Assembly: GCF_001295265.1 (NCBI RefSeq)
Contig: NZ_LJOD01000022.1
Span: 1 to 44,668, forward strand
Source of the DNA: Chryseobacterium indologenes
GTDB taxonomy: Bacteria; Bacteroidota; Bacteroidia; Flavobacteriales; Weeksellaceae
Direction of reading: 5' to 3'
Length of the DNA stretch: 44,668 nt
Both the position numbers and the translations under genes were made by a program. How positions within the stretch are numbered: the stretch's first letter is position 1; the number at the start of each line of letters is the position of its first letter. This document shows positions 35,643 to 44,134 of this stretch, piece after piece. The notes under the pieces are model-generated. The model did no database searches. It was not told where the DNA came from and worked only from the letters and a program-made list of their open reading frames with translations.

Positions 35643-36110
35643 ATGGGACAAACACTTGTAGAATACGAAAAAGATAAAGGATTCCGGATCGCGGAAACGA
35701 TGATGCAGCTGGTACTGCATTATATTCTTCAGGAAATGGAAAAACCGGAACATCTCATTCCGAATAAATCTGATCTGCTGGAGGATACAAAATTTCATAT
35801 CAATGGATATAGTGGAGGTCATATGTATTTCAGTCTGTTTGATGAAATCAGTTCACCGGCAGACGAACAGATCATGATACAGATCCTGAATAATGTGAAG
35901 ACAACACTGCAAAATAAAGGAAGTCTTATTTCCGTAGAAGAATTAATGAGCATTCCTACGGATGATTTTACCCTGAAATATATTCTTGACAAGAAACCCT
36001 TTCCAACCGCGGAATTAATCCGCGTGATGGATGCTCTTATCCAAATGCTGGAAAGAACCTGGCCCTACAAAGATTATGAAATGGATCTGAACTGGAAATA
36101 TTTTGATTAA
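35643..36110 (+). CDS. Hypothetical protein, possibly immunity-like
   Basis: A 155-residue acidic, soluble protein without signal peptide or membrane helix. It is rich in Glu/Asp, with helices around HYILQEMEKPEHLIPNKS and a C-terminal WPYKDYEMDLNWKYFD. I do not recognise a domain. Its size, acidity and position beside a SUKH protein resemble the small proteins of immunity clusters, but no toxin gene is in the window. Confidence 0.75.
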   Translation: MGQTLVEYEKDKGFRIAETMMQLVLHYILQEMEKPEHLIPNKSDLLEDTKFHINGYSGGHMYFSLFDEISSPADEQIMIQILNNVKTTLQNKGSLISVEELMSIPTDDFTLKYILDKKPFPTAELIRVMDALIQMLERTWPYKDYEMDLNWKYFD

Positions 36111-36149
36111 GTTGAATTTCAATAGTGTAATTGACAAACAGCAGAAAAA

Positions 36150-36611
36150 ATGAAATATTTACAGTTTTTAAAAGATCACCCCACAGCAGATTCCTTTACC
36201 AATAAAGGAATAAGCGATGCAGAAATCAGGCATCTGGAAGAGCTATATAATAACAGCCGTTCATTTCCTGTTGCTTTAAAGGAGCTTTTATCACTGGCGG
36301 GAAATTTCTGTCATGCATTGGATTATAACATTTATGACAGCCAGGAAGAGCTGCAGACAGAAGAAAGGGAAGAGCTGAAAGATTTGTATGATCTCACCAT
36401 AGAAAGACCGTTCTTTTTTATCGATTTGGTTTCTTACGGTCTTCCTGTATTTGTATTTCTGGATGAAGGAGATGATCCGCCTGTCAACCAGATGGTAAAT
36501 AATCCTACTAAGGAAAAATATTATGAAAGAGTAGGAGGAACACTGCAATCTTATGTCATCAGCAGAATCCGGTATTACCAGAAATGGTATCCCGACCATA
36601 AAAAAAATTAA
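36150..36611 (+). CDS. SMI1/KNR4 (SUKH) family protein
   Basis: A 153-residue cytoplasmic protein. The N-terminal helix and loop SDAEIRHLEELYNNSRSFPVALKELLSLAG is the SUKH fold start (a helix, then (F/L)P...(L)(L)...G). The strand GDDPPVNQM and the closing helix fit the rest of the family. Many SUKH proteins are immunity proteins for secreted toxins, which suggests that role here. The gene is 39 bases after its neighbour and 2 bases before the next. Confidence 0.7.
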   Translation: MKYLQFLKDHPTADSFTNKGISDAEIRHLEELYNNSRSFPVALKELLSLAGNFCHALDYNIYDSQEELQTEEREELKDLYDLTIERPFFFIDLVSYGLPVFVFLDEGDDPPVNQMVNNPTKEKYYERVGGTLQSYVISRIRYYQKWYPDHKKN

Positions 36612-36613
36612 CA

Positions 36614-36997
36614 ATGTCAATGAATCACGAAGTTTTAAACCGGTATTCTTTAAAGTTTTCAGTGGAAATTCTGGATGGAAGAAGAATGGGAATTGTGAGA
36701 ACAACTGCTCCGGAAAATATGTTAAGCGGAAGCCTGGAAGACCTTTTTGTGCGTGGATATCCGGATGGATTTATCAAAAGGATCCTGAAAAATATAGAAC
36801 GTGCCCTTCATAATGTTGATTTTGATCCAACAGATGATGGAGGCCCGGAATTTGTCAGTGTGAGGGTTGGAAAAGAAACCTGTGTGATAAAAAGTATAAG
36901 AGAAAAGGCTCCTGTGAAGATTCCTACTGAAGATTTAAAGCAGATCTTAATCGCATGGACAGACTATTTTGAAAAAAATGATATTGATGTGATATGA
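36614..36997 (+). CDS. Hypothetical protein in the SUKH gene row
   Basis: A 127-residue soluble protein, acidic at the C terminus (WTDYFEKNDIDVI). No known domain. It starts 2 bases after the SUKH gene and overlaps the next gene by 4 bases (ATGA), so it is translated in the same operon. A start at the Met two codons later is possible. Confidence 0.75.
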   Translation: MSMNHEVLNRYSLKFSVEILDGRRMGIVRTTAPENMLSGSLEDLFVRGYPDGFIKRILKNIERALHNVDFDPTDDGGPEFVSVRVGKETCVIKSIREKAPVKIPTEDLKQILIAWTDYFEKNDIDVI

Positions 36998-37668
36998 CCG
37001 AATATAAAAATTCAGAAGGACAGGTAGTGACGGAACAGGAATTCGACAGAACGAAAGGAGGAACCATTCACACCTATGATGACATTACCGGGAGGCTGAA
37101 AAAGGCTGAAAATATCATTTTTATGTCAAAGCCGGGAACAACACGTACCTGGTACGAATATTATCTGGATCCTTCAGAAAGTGAAACGGACATTATCCGG
37201 CAGTATACGGGTGAAACTGAAAATCATTCCCTGACCGTCTATTTAAATCAACAGACAGCACACGAATTTGAAATGTGGGATGCCAGAGATTATAACAAAG
37301 AAGGGATTTTAAGATTCAGAAGCAGGATTGTTTATGACAGCCGGGGAAGAATGGTTTCAAAGGTAAATTTCGATGTACAGACGGATGAGGTAATGCGGCA
37401 TTCGGCGTACTGTTCTTCAAAATACTATTATGGAACCGATATAGATACTGAAAACGGATTGCCGGATCTGGAACTCAAGTTTACCTATGAGTTTGATGAG
37501 CGCATCAGCCGGTTCGTTACTTACATCAAAGATATCAATGAAACTACCGGAGAAATCCATACCATGAATGTTGAAGACTTTATAGAACTCTTTGGCGGGG
37601 ATTTCTGGAATGCGCATCCTTATTATCATTCATTGTATCCGATATTACCGGAGTTTCCGGTGATATAA
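36994..37668 (+). CDS. Hypothetical protein, last of the SUKH gene row
   Basis: A 224-residue soluble protein without signal peptide. Short strands such as RTWYEYYLDP and RSRIVYDSRGRMVSKVNFD suggest a beta-rich fold. Family unknown. The ATGA overlap with the preceding gene indicates translational coupling. A segment after it (37698-37824) carries a similar YDxxGxxxxxxxD pattern and may be a decayed relative. Confidence 0.75.
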   Translation: MTEYKNSEGQVVTEQEFDRTKGGTIHTYDDITGRLKKAENIIFMSKPGTTRTWYEYYLDPSESETDIIRQYTGETENHSLTVYLNQQTAHEFEMWDARDYNKEGILRFRSRIVYDSRGRMVSKVNFDVQTDEVMRHSAYCSSKYYYGTDIDTENGLPDLELKFTYEFDERISRFVTYIKDINETTGEIHTMNVEDFIELFGGDFWNAHPYYHSLYPILPEFPVI

Positions 37669-37697
37669 ACAGAGTAGACTTCCTATACAGGCTAGGA

Positions 37698-37824
37698 CGT
37701 TAAAATATTGGTACGATACAGATGAAAAATGGTAAAAAATACAAGGCTGTTCGTTGCCTGTATGATGAGAACGGTTTATTGGAGGCTGCGATAGACCAAA
37801 GAACTCCGGCTTCCTTTCAAAACT
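37698..37824 (+). pseudogene. Frameshifted gene remnant
   Basis: Two short reading frames suggest one broken coding sequence: LKYWYDTDEKW ends at a stop, and one frame over AVRCLYDENGLLEAAIDQRTP continues. The second resembles the RSRIVYDSRGRMVSKVNFD stretch of the protein just upstream. The frame runs on into the antisense of the TPR gene, where it is no longer meaningful. Confidence 0.4.
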
Positions 37825-38703
37825 CTATTTTCCCAGCACTTTTTTTGCATTCTCATTATCAGGATTCAGCTCCAGGGATTTTTTATAATTTTCCAGGGCT
37901 TCCTTCTTTTTGCCAACTATCAAAAGGTTTTCTCCATAACTGTCATAGGTATTCCAAGCATTGGGATAAAGCTCAATATTCAGCCTGAATATTTTCAGGG
38001 CATCATCCATTTTATTTTCTCTGGCCAGCTGATAGCCAAAACTGTTGATTTCTCCCTCACCCATATTATATTTTGATGCAAGTCCTTTCTTATATTCTGA
38101 CTTTATAAACGGAATCAGTTTGTCAATGGATTTTTCTTTGTTATAGGCTTCATTCAGGGAGATGAGATTCATTTTTCTCTCCTTTTCTTCCTGTTCTTTC
38201 AGGGTTTCAACGCTGTAATATTTTCTCTGTTCATCGGTCACCTGAGAAGGATCGATCTTATATCGTGCCCATTTTCCATTGGTTGTATGATCTTTATAGA
38301 ACTGGGTTCCATAGATCTGTGGCTGATTTCTGCGCATCAGGTCTCTGTCTACGGCAGCGGCATACCACCACCGGTTCAGGGTAGGGTCCATTTTCAGGGC
38401 CTGTCCGAAACTTTTAACAGCCATTCCTGAAGAAATACTGTCGTTTCCGTGTTGAAAAACAATTCCGGCGTTGAAATGATCTTTGGCGGTCAGCACTTTG
38501 CCTTCCTTCATCAGAACAAGAATTCTGGCTCTTCGGTCGCTGTCTTCCTTATTCAGGACAGACCAGTCAATATTGGCGACCTTTCTTGCATTCTGGTCAT
38601 CGTCTGCCATTTTCTGAAGCTCAGGATTATCCTTCGCCTGGGAGAAAATCAATAGAGGAAATGCCAGTAAAAATAAAGTGAAAAACAGGTTTGATTTTTT
38701 CAT
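37825..38703 (-). CDS. Secreted TPR-repeat protein
   Basis: A 292-residue protein with a signal peptide (ending LIFSQ) and tetratricopeptide helices, clearest at the C terminus (LARENKMDDALKIFRLNIELYP, GKKKEALENYKKSLELNPDN) and in the middle (GMAVKSFGQALKMDPT). Likely a periplasmic protein-interaction module; partner unknown. Transcribed divergently from the S41 peptidase gene with a 16-base palindrome between them. Confidence 0.85.
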   Translation of the reverse strand: MKKSNLFFTLFLLAFPLLIFSQAKDNPELQKMADDDQNARKVANIDWSVLNKEDSDRRARILVLMKEGKVLTAKDHFNAGIVFQHGNDSISSGMAVKSFGQALKMDPTLNRWWYAAAVDRDLMRRNQPQIYGTQFYKDHTTNGKWARYKIDPSQVTDEQRKYYSVETLKEQEEKERKMNLISLNEAYNKEKSIDKLIPFIKSEYKKGLASKYNMGEGEINSFGYQLARENKMDDALKIFRLNIELYPNAWNTYDSYGENLLIVGKKKEALENYKKSLELNPDNENAKKVLGK

Positions 38704-38751
38704 GATGTTAAAGTGATTAGTTTTTAAGTGGTTAATTAACCCAGGGCAATT

Positions 38752-38767
38752 TACAAATTAATTTGTA
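38752..38767. promoter_or_regulatory. Palindrome between divergent TPR and S41 peptidase genes
   Basis: TACAAATTAATTTGTA is a perfect 16-base palindrome in a 195-base divergent intergenic region, suitable in size for a dimeric repressor. In AT-rich DNA this can arise by chance. Confidence 0.3.
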
Positions 38768-38848
38768 GAAATAAATCACTGAATGAAGGGGCAACTGGTT
38801 TTCCCGGATTAGTTTACATTTTTACAATTTTCAGAACAGATTACAGAA

Positions 38849-38878
38849 TAATTTTGAAGAACACCGGTTAATTCCGGT
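38849..38878 (+). promoter_or_regulatory. -7 box and leader hairpin of the S41 peptidase gene
   Basis: TAATTTTG (38849-38856) matches TAnnTTTG. A small hairpin (ACCGG 38863-38867 with CCGGT 38874-38878) would lie at the very 5' end of the transcript. Confidence 0.4.
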
Positions 38879-38898
38879 CCTTTTAAAATTATTGCACT

Positions 38899-40638
38899 AT
38901 GATAAATTTTTTTCTTACCCTCTTATTGTTTCTGTTCAGTGTTTTTAGCTTTGCCCAGACCGCTAAGGGAACAGATATTTCTACAGATCATACCTTTGAT
39001 AAAGGTTCATCTGTGTCCGTACAGAAGCTGTCTGAAGCTCAGATCAGGGATCTTGCCGTGCTCGGAAAAGTTTGGGGTTTTCTGAAATATTACCATCCGA
39101 AAGCCAGTTCAGGAACCGTCAATTGGGACTACGAACTCTTTAAGGTAATGCCCGCTATTCTTTCAGCTAAAAATGAATCAGAAAGAAATAAAATTCTTCT
39201 TACCTGGACAAAATCTCTTGGAGATTTCTCCAAAAGAACGGAAGTGAAGGAAGATTCAGAAGTAAGATACAAACCGGATTTACAATGGATCAGCAAATCA
39301 TTAGGGAAAGATCTCAGTGAATCTCTGATGAATATTTCCCGGGCGGAGAGAAAGGCAGAAAATCATTACGTTAAAATATATTCAGAGGATATGCCTATTC
39401 CTTATTTTCAGAACGAAGCAGCATATGCTCAGTTCAAATATCCTGATGCAGGTTTCAGACTGCTGAGCCTGTACAGATACTGGAATATGATAGAATATTT
39501 TTACCCTTATAAAAACACCCTTGAAAAAAGCTGGGATAAAACATTGACAGAGCTGATTCCAAAATTTGCAGAAGCCGAAAACGAAATGAGCTACAAGCTT
39601 GCCGTAGCATCTATGGTTGCCGAAATACAGGACTCACATGCCGTATTATCCATATGGACAACACCTCCGTTATACGAACAATACGGTAAAATGAGACCAG
39701 CCGTGAATCTGGTATTTGTGGATAACAAACCCGTGGTTTTTGAGAGTCTTGAAGAAAAGAACGGAAATAAAAATGAACTTCTTCAGGGCGATGAAATTGT
39801 ATCGGTAAACCGGAAACCTGTTGAAACCCTGATTAAAGAACAGCTTGCCTATGCCTCAGGATCTAATAATCCTGTCAGGTTATCAAAAGTAGGCGTAAGT
39901 CTTTTAAGAACCAATGAGCCCCAGATTGAAGTTGAAGTAAAAAGAGGAGGTACTTTAAAGATGGTTAAAGTAACAACACTTCCTCTGGAAAAATCTCTTA
40001 TTGAAGAAAATCCGGGAGAGCCCGCCTTCAAAATGATGGAGAACGATATCGCTTATATCCATCCCGGAAGGCTGGACGTAAAAGACCTTGACGGGATCAT
40101 GCAGAAAGCTTTAAAAACCAAGGCTATTATCATCGATATGAGAACCTATCCGAAGGAAACTATGTTTCTCATGAAAATCGGAGACTATCTTTTTGAAAAG
40201 CCGAAAGATTTCTGCAGAATGACCAAAGGAAGTACCGTAACGCCTGGGCAGTTCAGCTATTTAAGTAAAGAATACATGAGTAATGTAAAAATAGGAAAAG
40301 ATACCCCTGATTATTACAAAGGAAAGCTGATTATTCTGTGTAATGAAACTACCCAGAGTTTTGCAGAAATGTGCCTTATGGCATTTCGTGCAGGACCTGA
40401 TACAACGATTATTGGAAGTCAGACAGCGGGGGCAGACGGCAATGTAACAGCCCCTATCTCACTGCCGGGGAATATCAGGACAATCTTTACCGGAATAGGA
40501 ATGTATAACCTGGACGGAACGGAAACCCAGAGAATAGGAATTGTACCCGATATAGAAGTAAAGCCTACGATCCGGGGGATTCTGGAAAAGAAAGATGAGG
40601 TACTGGAAAGAGCAATACGTTTTTCCAAAGAAGCATAA
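38899..40638 (+). CDS. S41-family peptidase
   Basis: A 579-residue secreted protein with a signal peptide (ending FSFAQ). A helical N-terminal region includes VWGFLKYYHP. A PDZ-like part (about 270-340; LLQGDEIVSVNRKPVETL) follows, then a tail-protease domain with the nucleophile in NETTQSFAEM (Ser487) and GSQTAGADGNV downstream. The TFGK-type catalytic lysine of CtpA-like proteases is not apparent, so the active site may be of another S41 subtype. Periplasmic or outer-membrane processing of proteins is likely; the substrate is unknown. Confidence 0.88.
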   Translation: MINFFLTLLLFLFSVFSFAQTAKGTDISTDHTFDKGSSVSVQKLSEAQIRDLAVLGKVWGFLKYYHPKASSGTVNWDYELFKVMPAILSAKNESERNKILLTWTKSLGDFSKRTEVKEDSEVRYKPDLQWISKSLGKDLSESLMNISRAERKAENHYVKIYSEDMPIPYFQNEAAYAQFKYPDAGFRLLSLYRYWNMIEYFYPYKNTLEKSWDKTLTELIPKFAEAENEMSYKLAVASMVAEIQDSHAVLSIWTTPPLYEQYGKMRPAVNLVFVDNKPVVFESLEEKNGNKNELLQGDEIVSVNRKPVETLIKEQLAYASGSNNPVRLSKVGVSLLRTNEPQIEVEVKRGGTLKMVKVTTLPLEKSLIEENPGEPAFKMMENDIAYIHPGRLDVKDLDGIMQKALKTKAIIIDMRTYPKETMFLMKIGDYLFEKPKDFCRMTKGSTVTPGQFSYLSKEYMSNVKIGKDTPDYYKGKLIILCNETTQSFAEMCLMAFRAGPDTTIIGSQTAGADGNVTAPISLPGNIRTIFTGIGMYNLDGTETQRIGIVPDIEVKPTIRGILEKKDEVLERAIRFSKEA

Positions 40639-40824
40639 TCAGCAGAGAACAGAAGAATGGCGTTACATAAAAATACCGGATATAAATCCTATGGAGATCT
40701 TCAGTGTTGCTTTTACTGCTTGTTGTTAATATGAATGTCTTATGGGCAAAAACCCGGAAAAGCAGCAATGAAATCGCTTTAATAAGAGAAATCAACGTAC
40801 CGGAATGGAATGGAAAAATTACCG

Positions 40825-41919
40825 TCAGGATATATCCGTAATGAATTCCTGCATGTCATAATACTGTATGGCATTTTGTTTTAAAGGGTTGGTACTCCAT
40901 TCTTCCCATTCGCCGGTATAAGGATTATAACCGCATTTTAAAGGTTTTGAAACATCAAGTCCGTCGGGATCTGTATGAGTTCGTTCTGTATATGCTCTGC
41001 AGTCTGTGCAGATATCCCTGAACTCGCAGTCCTTACATATTTCAATCTTATCCTTTGTAAGATTCCAGTATTTTTTTAAACCGGGAGTACTGGCAGCTTC
41101 CTTTAGCAGGGTATTGCTGATGTTTCCAAAACTTTCAGGCATGGAAGGGCAGTTCCGGATATATCCATTTTTATCAATTGAAATTTTTTTGTACAGACAA
41201 GAGTTATGAACCTTGGATTCTAAGTTAAAATGATAATTTAAATTAAAATTTTTAGCATTAATACATCCGCAGCTGGTGGGAATGGCTATGTCTTTTTTGA
41301 TCAGGCTTAAAATAACCGGACCAAAAGTTTCCTCCCTTTCCAGATCAGAAGAATATAATGTAAACCTGATAAGCTTATTCGTATGAATATTTCCTTTCTT
41401 TATACTGTCAACTAATTCAGAGCTATATTTTGCAACAATTGAAATTTCATGCAAAGAAGAGGTATCAAACAACGCAAGCTTTGAAATAATCCGTTTAATA
41501 TTGGCTGTACTGATTTCTTTTACTATTCTTATTTCCAAAAATCTGATTTGCAAATCACTGATCTGCTCAGCCAGCTGCTTATCCATCAGAGCAGGGTCGG
41601 AAATATCAATAATAATATACTCAATGAGGGTTGGATTTTCCTTAAAAGAAGAATCATTTGGAAAATTTCCCAGTTCTTTTTTGTCTTTTACCGTGAATCC
41701 CAGCTTATGAGTGGTAATAAAGTTCAGATAATCATTAAGAATCGGAAGATCTTCCGGGTCCATTTTTTTCTGCAATGATGTATAATTGGTATGCTCATTG
41801 GCGATCAGATTAAAAAACCCTTTGGGGATTATTCTTAAAAAGCCTGAAGCTGTATCGTATATAATTGCCCGCTTAGCTCCGGCAGTAATTTTTACCGAAT
41901 GATATAATTTTAAAAACAT
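40825..41919 (-). CDS. gwsS: Grasp-with-spasm system SPASM-domain peptide maturase
   Basis: A 364-residue protein with a cysteine-rich C-terminal SPASM region (NSCLYKKISIDKNGYIRNC, then CKDCEFRDICTDCRAY and KCGYNPYTGEW) able to hold iron-sulfur clusters. The N-terminal part does not show the CxxxCxxC motif that binds the radical-SAM cluster, so normal radical chemistry is doubtful; a peptide-binding or helper role is possible. It is the last gene of the RiPP operon, 3 bases after the 51-codon ORF. The grasp-with-spasm assignment rests on the SPASM pattern plus the ATP-grasp neighbour and precursor peptide. Confidence 0.85.
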   Translation of the reverse strand: MFLKLYHSVKITAGAKRAIIYDTASGFLRIIPKGFFNLIANEHTNYTSLQKKMDPEDLPILNDYLNFITTHKLGFTVKDKKELGNFPNDSSFKENPTLIEYIIIDISDPALMDKQLAEQISDLQIRFLEIRIVKEISTANIKRIISKLALFDTSSLHEISIVAKYSSELVDSIKKGNIHTNKLIRFTLYSSDLEREETFGPVILSLIKKDIAIPTSCGCINAKNFNLNYHFNLESKVHNSCLYKKISIDKNGYIRNCPSMPESFGNISNTLLKEAASTPGLKKYWNLTKDKIEICKDCEFRDICTDCRAYTERTHTDPDGLDVSKPLKCGYNPYTGEWEEWSTNPLKQNAIQYYDMQEFITDIS

Positions 41920-41922
41920 AGA

Positions 41923-42078
41923 TCAGTGTAATAATGAATAATGCTTTACAGAACGGAAAATCTTAGTATTGCTGCTTTTAATATCCTTATTGGAGGAATA
42001 GGTAACTTTTTTTACATCACCGCACTTTTTCCATTCCTGCAAAGTAAATTCAGTGCCTTTTATCTGTAATTTTTTCAT
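41923..42078 (-). CDS. 51-residue protein embedded in the RiPP operon
   Basis: A short ORF on the minus strand fills the gap between gwsG and gwsS exactly. Its ATG overlaps the gwsG stop as ATGA (42075-42078), and its TGA is 3 bases before the gwsS ATG at 41919. The product begins MKKLQIKGTEFTLQEWKKCG, is strongly basic (Lys-rich) with one Cys at position 19 and many Ser/Thr, and ends in HYSLLH. No signal peptide or family recognised. The ATGA overlap and near-zero spacing argue that it is translated. It could be a small accessory or docking protein, or a second unconventional peptide. Function unknown. Confidence 0.65.
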   Translation of the reverse strand: MKKLQIKGTEFTLQEWKKCGDVKKVTYSSNKDIKSSNTKIFRSVKHYSLLH

Positions 42079-43001
42079 AGTAAATCTGCAATATATTTTT
42101 CTATCTGATAATTGCCGTAAAGACTGACTGTATGAAATTGTCCGACAGGATTAACCTCTAAAAAGTAATAGTCGTCTTCTGATTTTAATAAATCAATCGT
42201 TCCGCAATTGATCCTTAATTTTTGGGCAAGCTGGTTGATCTTTCTCTCCAGATATGAAGGAAGATTGATCGGAAGATATTTTTTATCACTGTTAGAGGTG
42301 TTTCTGATATCAATTTCCTCCGAAAATTCAAATGTTGCAATAGCCCATACCTTCTTTCCGAAAAAAAACGCTCTGATTTCATAATCCTTTTCTATTTTTT
42401 CCTGAATCAGGGTAGGGATAATATTATCCTGTCTGGAATGTATTTCACTAAGGTCAATTTCTTTTGTATAATTCATATAAAGCTCACCTTCATGGAAGAT
42501 ATGAGCCATTTCCGCTACCGATTTTGTAATATACTTTGCCGAAGGATCAAGGTTAAGAATATTTTGAAGCCGGGAATAGATATAAGTCTCCGGGATTTTA
42601 AAATTCAAAGCCTGGGCGATATGAAGAACTTCCAGCTTATTCACTTCTTTTGTTGTGAGGTTTCCATATATTCTTGCACCCGATATATTCAGAACATAAT
42701 AGATGAATTGCGTCACTGCATGAAGCTCGGAATTAAAAAAGGTGAGAAGCTGTTCATCTATTTCCCCGGTAAATCCGCCATACACCAATGATCCGTTTCT
42801 GTAAAAAACCGACTGGAAATTTTTCAGGTCGTATTCCAATCCGTCAATTGTTACTGTAAAAAGAGAATTCCTGAAATCAAAAGAAACAGCTTCAATGATC
42901 TGGTTTTCGTTAAGACGGACAAATTGTTTTTCTAAACGGGAGAGCCATACGCAGACCGCATCTGTCATGGTGTCGTTATCTGCACTAATGATGAGAATCA
43001 T
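42075..43001 (-). CDS. gwsG: Grasp-with-spasm system ATP-grasp peptide maturase
   Basis: A 308-residue ATP-grasp ligase of the MvdD/MvdC-like (graspetide) class. Nucleotide and metal-binding segments are visible as AKYITKSVAEM, KDYEIRAFFFGKKVWAIA, and GTIDLLKSEDDYYFLEVNPVGQF, the last with the Glu/Asn metal ligands. Such enzymes join acidic side chains of a precursor to Ser/Thr or Lys side chains, making macrocyclic esters or amides. The start overlaps the preceding secreted-protein gene by 17 bases, and the end overlaps the 51-codon ORF by 4. Confidence 0.9.
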   Translation of the reverse strand: MILIISADNDTMTDAVCVWLSRLEKQFVRLNENQIIEAVSFDFRNSLFTVTIDGLEYDLKNFQSVFYRNGSLVYGGFTGEIDEQLLTFFNSELHAVTQFIYYVLNISGARIYGNLTTKEVNKLEVLHIAQALNFKIPETYIYSRLQNILNLDPSAKYITKSVAEMAHIFHEGELYMNYTKEIDLSEIHSRQDNIIPTLIQEKIEKDYEIRAFFFGKKVWAIATFEFSEEIDIRNTSNSDKKYLPINLPSYLERKINQLAQKLRINCGTIDLLKSEDDYYFLEVNPVGQFHTVSLYGNYQIEKYIADLL

Positions 43002-44076
43002 TTAACTTTAATAAGAATTTTTTTATTTTATTGGCATCTTCTTCAGTTTGGAAATTCATCCCTACAATTTGAGCCTGGGGAAGAATAAAATCTTTGTGAC
43101 GTAGTGTAAAAACCTTCTTTTTAAGGTTATCATCAAGACTGCTCATACCCAGTTTTTTTCTGTTTTCATTAATGGGATTAACTAAAATATTTCCCTGTTC
43201 ACCTCTGTTTTTCGGATAGAACCACTGATGAACATAGCAACAATCAGCTTTCTTTAGGTTTTCTGTCACTTTATCATGAGGCCTGTCCGGATCTCCTTCA
43301 TTTTTAATAAACTCAATAATGTCGAAATGCCGGGAAGAATAATTGTTGGTACTGTTGCTCAGATCAAGTAAAAAAGCAGTGTTGTCAGGAGTAATTTTAC
43401 CTTGGTTTAAAGCTTTTATAAGTTCATTGGAAAAATTAACCTGCTGAGGTTTTATTTTGTCATTAGAAGACTGGTGCCAGATAATAAGATAAAACTGATG
43501 GGAAAAATCCTTACCCGCAGATTGTAAACCTAAGTCATATTCATTTGGAAATCCTTTTTGCTGAATAAGCTTTAAAAGTCTTACAGATACAATACTGTCA
43601 TTTTTTGTAATTTCTTTCTGATATTTGGCGTAGTTTCCTCCTGAAAGTTTCCGGTAATACTGATCCATTGTAAATAAAGAATCAATCGTTTTTTTGTAGG
43701 ATGAGTTTAGTGTTGTTGTACAGCGTACGTCATCAGATTTTTTGTGGTCAGGAAAATTTTGAATTAAAAACTGCTCTTCAAATGGATAATCAAGGCACTT
43801 TAAATAACGGTATTGTCTTAAAGCATAATCAGTGTCTTTTATCTTTAATGCGGCTTGCATACTGTTATAAAGATCCTTTGCATGAGGATGGTCAAAGGTT
43901 TTGAACGCTTTTTTGTATAAAATAAGAGCACTGTCTAAATTATTGCTGACAATTTTATTTTCAGCCTTATTAATAATATCGTAATAGAGAATCAGTTTTT
44001 TATTGGTAAGTTCCTGTGATTGGGAGTAGGTGAAGGAGCCTATACACAAAAAGAGAAAAGTGAAGAGTAATTTCAT
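42985..44076 (-). CDS. Secreted TPR-like protein of the RiPP operon
   Basis: A 363-residue protein with a signal peptide (ending FTYSQ) and tetratricopeptide-like helices near the N terminus (NKAENKIVSNNLDSALILYKKA, DTDYALRQYRYLKC). The rest has no recognised domain. Conserved-looking His/Cys residues (ADCCYVHQW) occur late. It sits between the precursor gene and gwsG, overlapping gwsG by 17 bases, so it belongs to the pathway; because it is exported, it may act in export, reception or immunity of the product, which is inference. Confidence 0.75.
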   Translation of the reverse strand: MKLLFTFLFLCIGSFTYSQSQELTNKKLILYYDIINKAENKIVSNNLDSALILYKKAFKTFDHPHAKDLYNSMQAALKIKDTDYALRQYRYLKCLDYPFEEQFLIQNFPDHKKSDDVRCTTTLNSSYKKTIDSLFTMDQYYRKLSGGNYAKYQKEITKNDSIVSVRLLKLIQQKGFPNEYDLGLQSAGKDFSHQFYLIIWHQSSNDKIKPQQVNFSNELIKALNQGKITPDNTAFLLDLSNSTNNYSSRHFDIIEFIKNEGDPDRPHDKVTENLKKADCCYVHQWFYPKNRGEQGNILVNPINENRKKLGMSSLDDNLKKKVFTLRHKDFILPQAQIVGMNFQTEEDANKIKKFLLKLNDSHH

Positions 44077-44095
44077 GGGAAGGTCATTAAAACAA

Positions 44096-44118
44096 GAGAA
44101 GTATCTCTGATACTTCTC
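44096..44118 (-). terminator. Stem-loop between the precursor gene and the modification genes
   Basis: GAGAAGTATC and GATACTTCTC form a perfect 10-base-pair stem with a 3-base loop, 16 bases after the precursor stop codon. On the minus strand it is followed by TTGTTTTAAT, a weak T run. This fits a leaky terminator or RNA-stabilising hairpin that raises precursor mRNA over the downstream enzyme genes. Confidence 0.6.
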
Positions 44119-44134
44119 CTGAATTTTTTTTATT

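Noticed and set aside
37722..37988. 88-codon ORF after the SUKH row
   Set aside because: Its second half is antisense to the TPR gene and not protein-like. Only the first part is kept, as a gene remnant.
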